From assembly GCA_003486645.1 (NCBI GenBank), contig DNGI01000328.1, positions 1 through 7,523 on the forward strand: a stretch of DNA of 7,523 nt, in the 5' to 3' direction. This document shows positions 5,331 through 7,523 of the stretch, piece by piece. Under the pieces are notes generated by a model. It had not been told where the DNA came from. It made no database searches and saw only the letters and a list, made by a program, of their open reading frames with translations. The position numbers and the translations under genes were made by a program. This DNA is from Cyanobacteria bacterium UBA11370. GTDB lineage: Bacteria > Cyanobacteriota > Cyanobacteriia > Cyanobacteriales > Coleofasciculaceae. How positions within the stretch are numbered: the first letter of the stretch is position 1; each line of letters starts with the position of its first letter.

Positions 5331-6491
5331 CTACTCCCCACCTCCAACAATAGGAATTTGCCACAGTCTAATTTTTTGATCAAACCCCCCAGTTGCTAAT
5401 AAACTTCCATCCGGACTAAACGCAACCGAATGCACCCAGTCACTATGGGCAGTTATTGAAGTCAGGAGTTCTCCAGTTCTCAAATTCCACAAGCGCACAC
5501 CATCACGACTCGCAGTTGCTAAAGTTTCGCCATCGGGATTAATGGCAATATCCCACACCCGCCCCGTATGTCCAGAAAGTGTATAGTTAACTTTCCCAGT
5601 TTTGAGATTCAATATCTTAATAGTACGGTCATAACTAGCACTCACCAGCGTTTGACCATCAGGAGTAAATTCTAACCCATCGACAGAACGACTATGAGCA
5701 GAAATTCGGTTCAGTAATTGCCCTGTTTTCAGGTTCCAAAATTTAATCGAACCAAACTTATGCCCACTTGCCAAGATGTCTCCATCGGGGTGAATGGCAA
5801 GAGAATAGGTTTGGTTATCAAAACGCGCTAGGGTGTAAATAGGGCGCTGCTGCCACAAATCCCACAACCGAATGCCATCTAAACCCCCACTCACTAGGGT
5901 TCGACTATCGGGAGTAATAGCAAGGGAGAGCAAATTGCTGCTATGTTCCTTAAAATGATCGGTGTAATCTCCTGTTTTCCAATTCCAAAGATTGAGTCCA
6001 GAATCCTCACCACAACTCGCTAAAATTTTCCCATCTGGCGTTAAAGCCATCGCAGTTACCGAGGTACGTTGTGCCCGGATATCGTCAATTTTTTTCCCAT
6101 TTTGTACTTCCCATAATTTAATCTCCCCGTCGTTATAACTACCCCCACTAATTAATACTTCCCCATCCGGAGTAAAGATTAGGGAATCAACCGATGTATT
6201 ATGACCTTTCAGGGTGTAAACGAGTTGAGGAGTTCTCCAAAGATCAGCCGAAGATCGAATTTCCGGTACAATTGTTGGCTGTACAGGAGGCGAAATGACG
6301 GGTATCGGAATAGACTCGTTAGTAGAATTATTGGGGATACTTGGAACAGATGGTACAGGAAGAGGTTGACTTATTGCCATCTGGGAAAATCCAGCAATTC
6401 CAGCCGTAACAACTCCCACAATAATCAATAATTTTTTAGTAAAAATAGGGGGTAAGTTTGGCGGTGTGGAGTGTGGGTGAGAGATTTTCAT
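5331..6491 (-). CDS. Exported or membrane-anchored seven-bladed WD40 repeat protein
   Basis: This is a beta-propeller scaffold that probably mediates protein-protein contacts; no enzymatic domain is present. Residues 1-20 are Pro/Lys-rich, 21-37 are a hydrophobic segment, and AIS (39-41) offers a possible signal peptidase site. A proline-rich linker (43-78) follows. Seven WD40 blades begin near residues 90, 133, 176, 217, 259, 300 and 341. Blade hallmarks include GH (96-97, 307-308), repeated TPDG/SPDG turns (107-110, 151-154, 276-279, 359-362) and strand ends such as KLWEV, RLWDL, RLWNL and RLWQI. Seven blades make one complete closed propeller. The gene has its own promoter upstream and lies 98 bases from the MerR gene on the same strand. 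No Shine-Dalgarno is evident before the ATG at 6491. The partner is unknown. Confidence 0.92.
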   Translation of the reverse strand: MKISHPHSTPPNLPPIFTKKLLIIVGVVTAGIAGFSQMAISQPLPVPSVPSIPNNSTNESIPIPVISPPVQPTIVPEIRSSADLWRTPQLVYTLKGHNTSVDSLIFTPDGEVLISGGSYNDGEIKLWEVQNGKKIDDIRAQRTSVTAMALTPDGKILASCGEDSGLNLWNWKTGDYTDHFKEHSSNLLSLAITPDSRTLVSGGLDGIRLWDLWQQRPIYTLARFDNQTYSLAIHPDGDILASGHKFGSIKFWNLKTGQLLNRISAHSRSVDGLEFTPDGQTLVSASYDRTIKILNLKTGKVNYTLSGHTGRVWDIAINPDGETLATASRDGVRLWNLRTGELLTSITAHSDWVHSVAFSPDGSLLATGGFDQKIRLWQIPIVGGGE

Positions 6492-6527
6492 ACGTTATTA
6501 GTCTACGCCCTTTCTGAACAACTACTC

Positions 6528-6556
6528 ATTATCTCCAGTTGTATCAGCATTGTAAA
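6528..6556 (-). promoter_or_regulatory. Strong-looking sigma70-type promoter of the WD40 gene
   Basis: On the minus strand TTTACA (plus-strand 6551-6556) and GATAAT (6528-6533) are separated by exactly 17 bases. Each matches five of six consensus positions. Transcription would start near 6521, about 30 bases before the ATG at 6491. This is the best promoter match in the window and suggests that the WD40 gene is not just read through from the MerR gene. Confidence 0.5.
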
Positions 6557-6589
6557 AGCTCTTTTGCCCACTCCCCACTCCCTGTTAAA

Positions 6590-7024
6590 TTAGTTAATCT
6601 GCTGAATATTAGGACAAATCGTTTGGGCAAGGCGATCGCTGGGTGGGGGTTCTTGCCAACCAGACAGTAAGCCCAATAGTTCAGACTTTAGCATTTGTAA
6701 GGCAGCAATTTGTTCGTTAATTGCCTCAACTTTACCCAATAAATGCTGTTTCATTGCACCACAGGGTATTTCTCCAGAGTCATAAACCTCTAAAATTTCG
6801 TGTATCTCACTGAGGCTAAGTCCTAGAGATTGTGCCCGTTTAATAAATGCTAACCGCTTCAGCGCTTGGGGAGTGAATAAGCGATAGCCAGACTCAGAAC
6901 GGGTTGTTGTCGGTGCAAGCAGACCCATCTCTTCATAGTACCGAATAGTTTTTACTGATAATCCGGTTTGGCTGGAGACATCGCCAATTTTTAACCAGCT
7001 ATCAAGAGCAGTATTGCCCATCAT
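6590..7024 (-). CDS. MerR-family transcriptional regulator, probable metal or thiol sensor
   Basis: This is a DNA-binding regulator that would twist the spacer of a target promoter on sensing its ligand. The winged helix-turn-helix lies at residues 11-80: LKIGDVSSQTGLSVKTIRYY (11-30), EEMGLLAP (31-38), RSESGYRLF (42-50) and LAFIKRAQSLGLSLSEI (58-74). A coiled-coil dimerisation helix follows at about 93-120. Two cysteines are in sensor-like places: Cys88 (IPCGAMKQ) at the start of the coiled coil and Cys137 (TICPNI) in the C-terminal loop. This resembles the heavy-metal branch (ZntR, CueR and relatives). It lacks the Cys-Cys pair and the further His/Cys ligands of ZntR, so the ligand is open. 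Its 144 aa are normal. Start is ATG at 7024 or the next codon; no Shine-Dalgarno is seen. No metal exporter gene is adjacent. Confidence 0.9.
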   Translation of the reverse strand: MMGNTALDSWLKIGDVSSQTGLSVKTIRYYEEMGLLAPTTTRSESGYRLFTPQALKRLAFIKRAQSLGLSLSEIHEILEVYDSGEIPCGAMKQHLLGKVEAINEQIAALQMLKSELLGLLSGWQEPPPSDRLAQTICPNIQQIN

Positions 7025-7118
7025 TAAATTTACAACGTTACCAATCTGATTTTGAGTTACTGATGGCTAATTGCTAATTGCTAATTATCCATAACTCCTA
7101 GCTTAAGCGCGATCGCAC
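7025..7118. repeat. Gap upstream of MerR: three GCTAATT heptamers and abutting palindromes
   Basis: GCTAATT is repeated three times exactly at 7066-7086. At 7101-7116 the palindrome GCTTAAGC directly abuts the HIP1 octamer GCGATCGC. The gap must hold the MerR gene promoter if that gene is not read from the 98-aa gene upstream. I could not find a convincing -35/-10 pair, and no MerR-type elongated-spacer dyad was clear. Confidence 0.7.
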
Positions 7119-7415
7119 TTATCGAGGTGACTGGCGTTTACTAACCGTCATCATGGGTAACGGCGGACGAGATGAACTAGGGGGTAAAAAATGGGTAACG
7201 GGTTGTTCCGCGAGTTCAGTATCTCGACGCTGACTTTGCCACCAACGCAAAGCGATCGCTAACATAATCATCATCAGCCCAAAACTCAGTAATGACCACC
7301 GTTCCCCGACACCGCCAATCACCGCATCGACAGCTCCCACAATCACAATAAAACTAGAAATTGGCTCTTTGCGATAAGCTGCCTTCAAAAATCTAGGCCA
7401 CAAAGCATTCATCAT
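7119..7415 (-). CDS. Small two-helix membrane protein, 98 aa, conserved-looking, unknown function
   Basis: The protein has a basic N-terminus (MMNALWPRFLKAAYRKEP, 1-18) followed by two hydrophobic helices at about 19-36 (ISSFIVIVGAVDAVIGG) and 41-58 (SLLSFGLMMIMLAIALRW). The short GERW turn between them implies a hairpin in the membrane. Residues 60-98 are a hydrophilic, Pro/Ser-rich tail of low complexity (PPSSSRPPLP, 78-87) that is probably cytoplasmic. The N-terminal two thirds look like a conserved cyanobacterial family that I recall only as hypothetical, and the tail looks variable. The start may be the ATG at 7415 or the next codon. The MerR gene follows after 94 bases on the same strand. 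Any functional tie between the two is speculative. Confidence 0.75.
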   Translation of the reverse strand: MMNALWPRFLKAAYRKEPISSFIVIVGAVDAVIGGVGERWSLLSFGLMMIMLAIALRWWQSQRRDTELAEQPVTHFLPPSSSRPPLPMMTVSKRQSPR

Positions 7416-7523
7416 GGCTTGTACTTACTCTCTTGCACTTTAGGTATTTAATCTACTTCCAGGTTATCCGATCCGTGTCCAAATTAACGATAAAGGGAAT
7501 AGGGAGGGGGAGAGGGGGGGAGG
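7416..7523. other. Right-edge upstream region ending in a G-rich tract
   Basis: This is the leader side of the 98-aa gene. No clean promoter pair was found. From 7495 the plus strand has runs GGG, GGG, GGGGG and GGGGGGG, separated by loops of 4, 1 and 3 bases (7495-7520). That meets the usual pattern for an intramolecular G-quadruplex. The tract resembles the one at positions 1-20 in composition and orientation. Confidence 0.6.

Larger units (their letters stand above)
1300..7259. other. Six HIP1 octamers (GCGATCGC)
   Basis: Exact copies lie at 1300-1307, 1396-1403, 2094-2101, 6632-6639, 7109-7116 and 7252-7259. Three are in the substrate-binding protein gene, one in the MerR gene, one in the gap upstream of it, and one in the 98-aa gene. 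None lies between 2102 and 6631. HIP1 is the highly iterated palindrome of many cyanobacterial genomes and supports the taxonomic reading of the window. Confidence 0.9.

Noticed and set aside
6201..6431. A 76-aa plus-strand open frame
   Set aside because: It is antisense to the signal and linker region of the WD40 gene. The Arg/Asn/Ser-rich product is an artefact of the opposite-strand composition.
6554..6565. Palindrome AAAAGCTCTTTT downstream of the MerR gene as a terminator
   Set aside because: The loop would be only two bases and the stem AT-rich, and it overlaps the -35 of the WD40 promoter. It is more likely incidental.

Overview
The window reads as chromosomal DNA of a cyanobacterium, probably a filamentous one with a repeat-rich genome. 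The exact octamer GCGATCGC (HIP1, a cyanobacterial signature) occurs six times in 7.5 kb, where chance predicts about one per 65 kb. Several intergenic gaps carry short tandem repeats with a seven-base period, which is a cyanobacterial habit. The proteins also have a cyanobacterial flavour: a Uma2-family nuclease-like protein, a RelE-type toxin with a small acidic antitoxin, an exported WD40 propeller, and a two-cysteine MerR regulator. The genus cannot be fixed from the sequence alone.

Layout from left to right. Positions 1-77 hold a G-rich tract and a small heptamer repeat. A minus-strand pair follows: a 62-aa small protein (807-995) and a 238-aa protein of unknown function (78-794). These appear translationally coupled. 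A 144-bp divergent promoter region separates them from a plus-strand pair: a lipoprotein substrate-binding protein (1140-2807) and a DppB-type ABC permease (2940-3965). The 132-bp gap inside that pair is almost entirely heptamer repeat. The permease stop lies one base from the stop of a convergent Uma2-family gene (3967-4575, minus).

Next is a 173-bp gap with a symmetric fold-back element carrying promoter-like boxes that face outward on both strands. Then come a minus-strand toxin-antitoxin operon (antitoxin 5018-5221, toxin 4749-5015), a minus-strand exported seven-bladed WD40 protein (5331-6491) with its own promoter, a minus-strand MerR regulator (6590-7024) and a minus-strand 98-aa membrane protein (7119-7415). 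The window ends in a second G-rich tract with G-quadruplex potential.

Functional links. The binding lipoprotein and permease are two of the usual four or five parts of a peptide/nickel-class importer. The second permease and the ATPases are not here, so they must lie elsewhere in the genome if the system works. Toxin and antitoxin form one operon. The remaining genes look like independent units.

No non-coding stretch exceeds about 175 bases. I saw no tRNA, rRNA, CRISPR array or transposase. Nothing here is a clearly new multi-gene system. The least explained features are the fold-back element, the inverted heptamer array inside the transporter pair, and the coupled unknown-function pair at the left.
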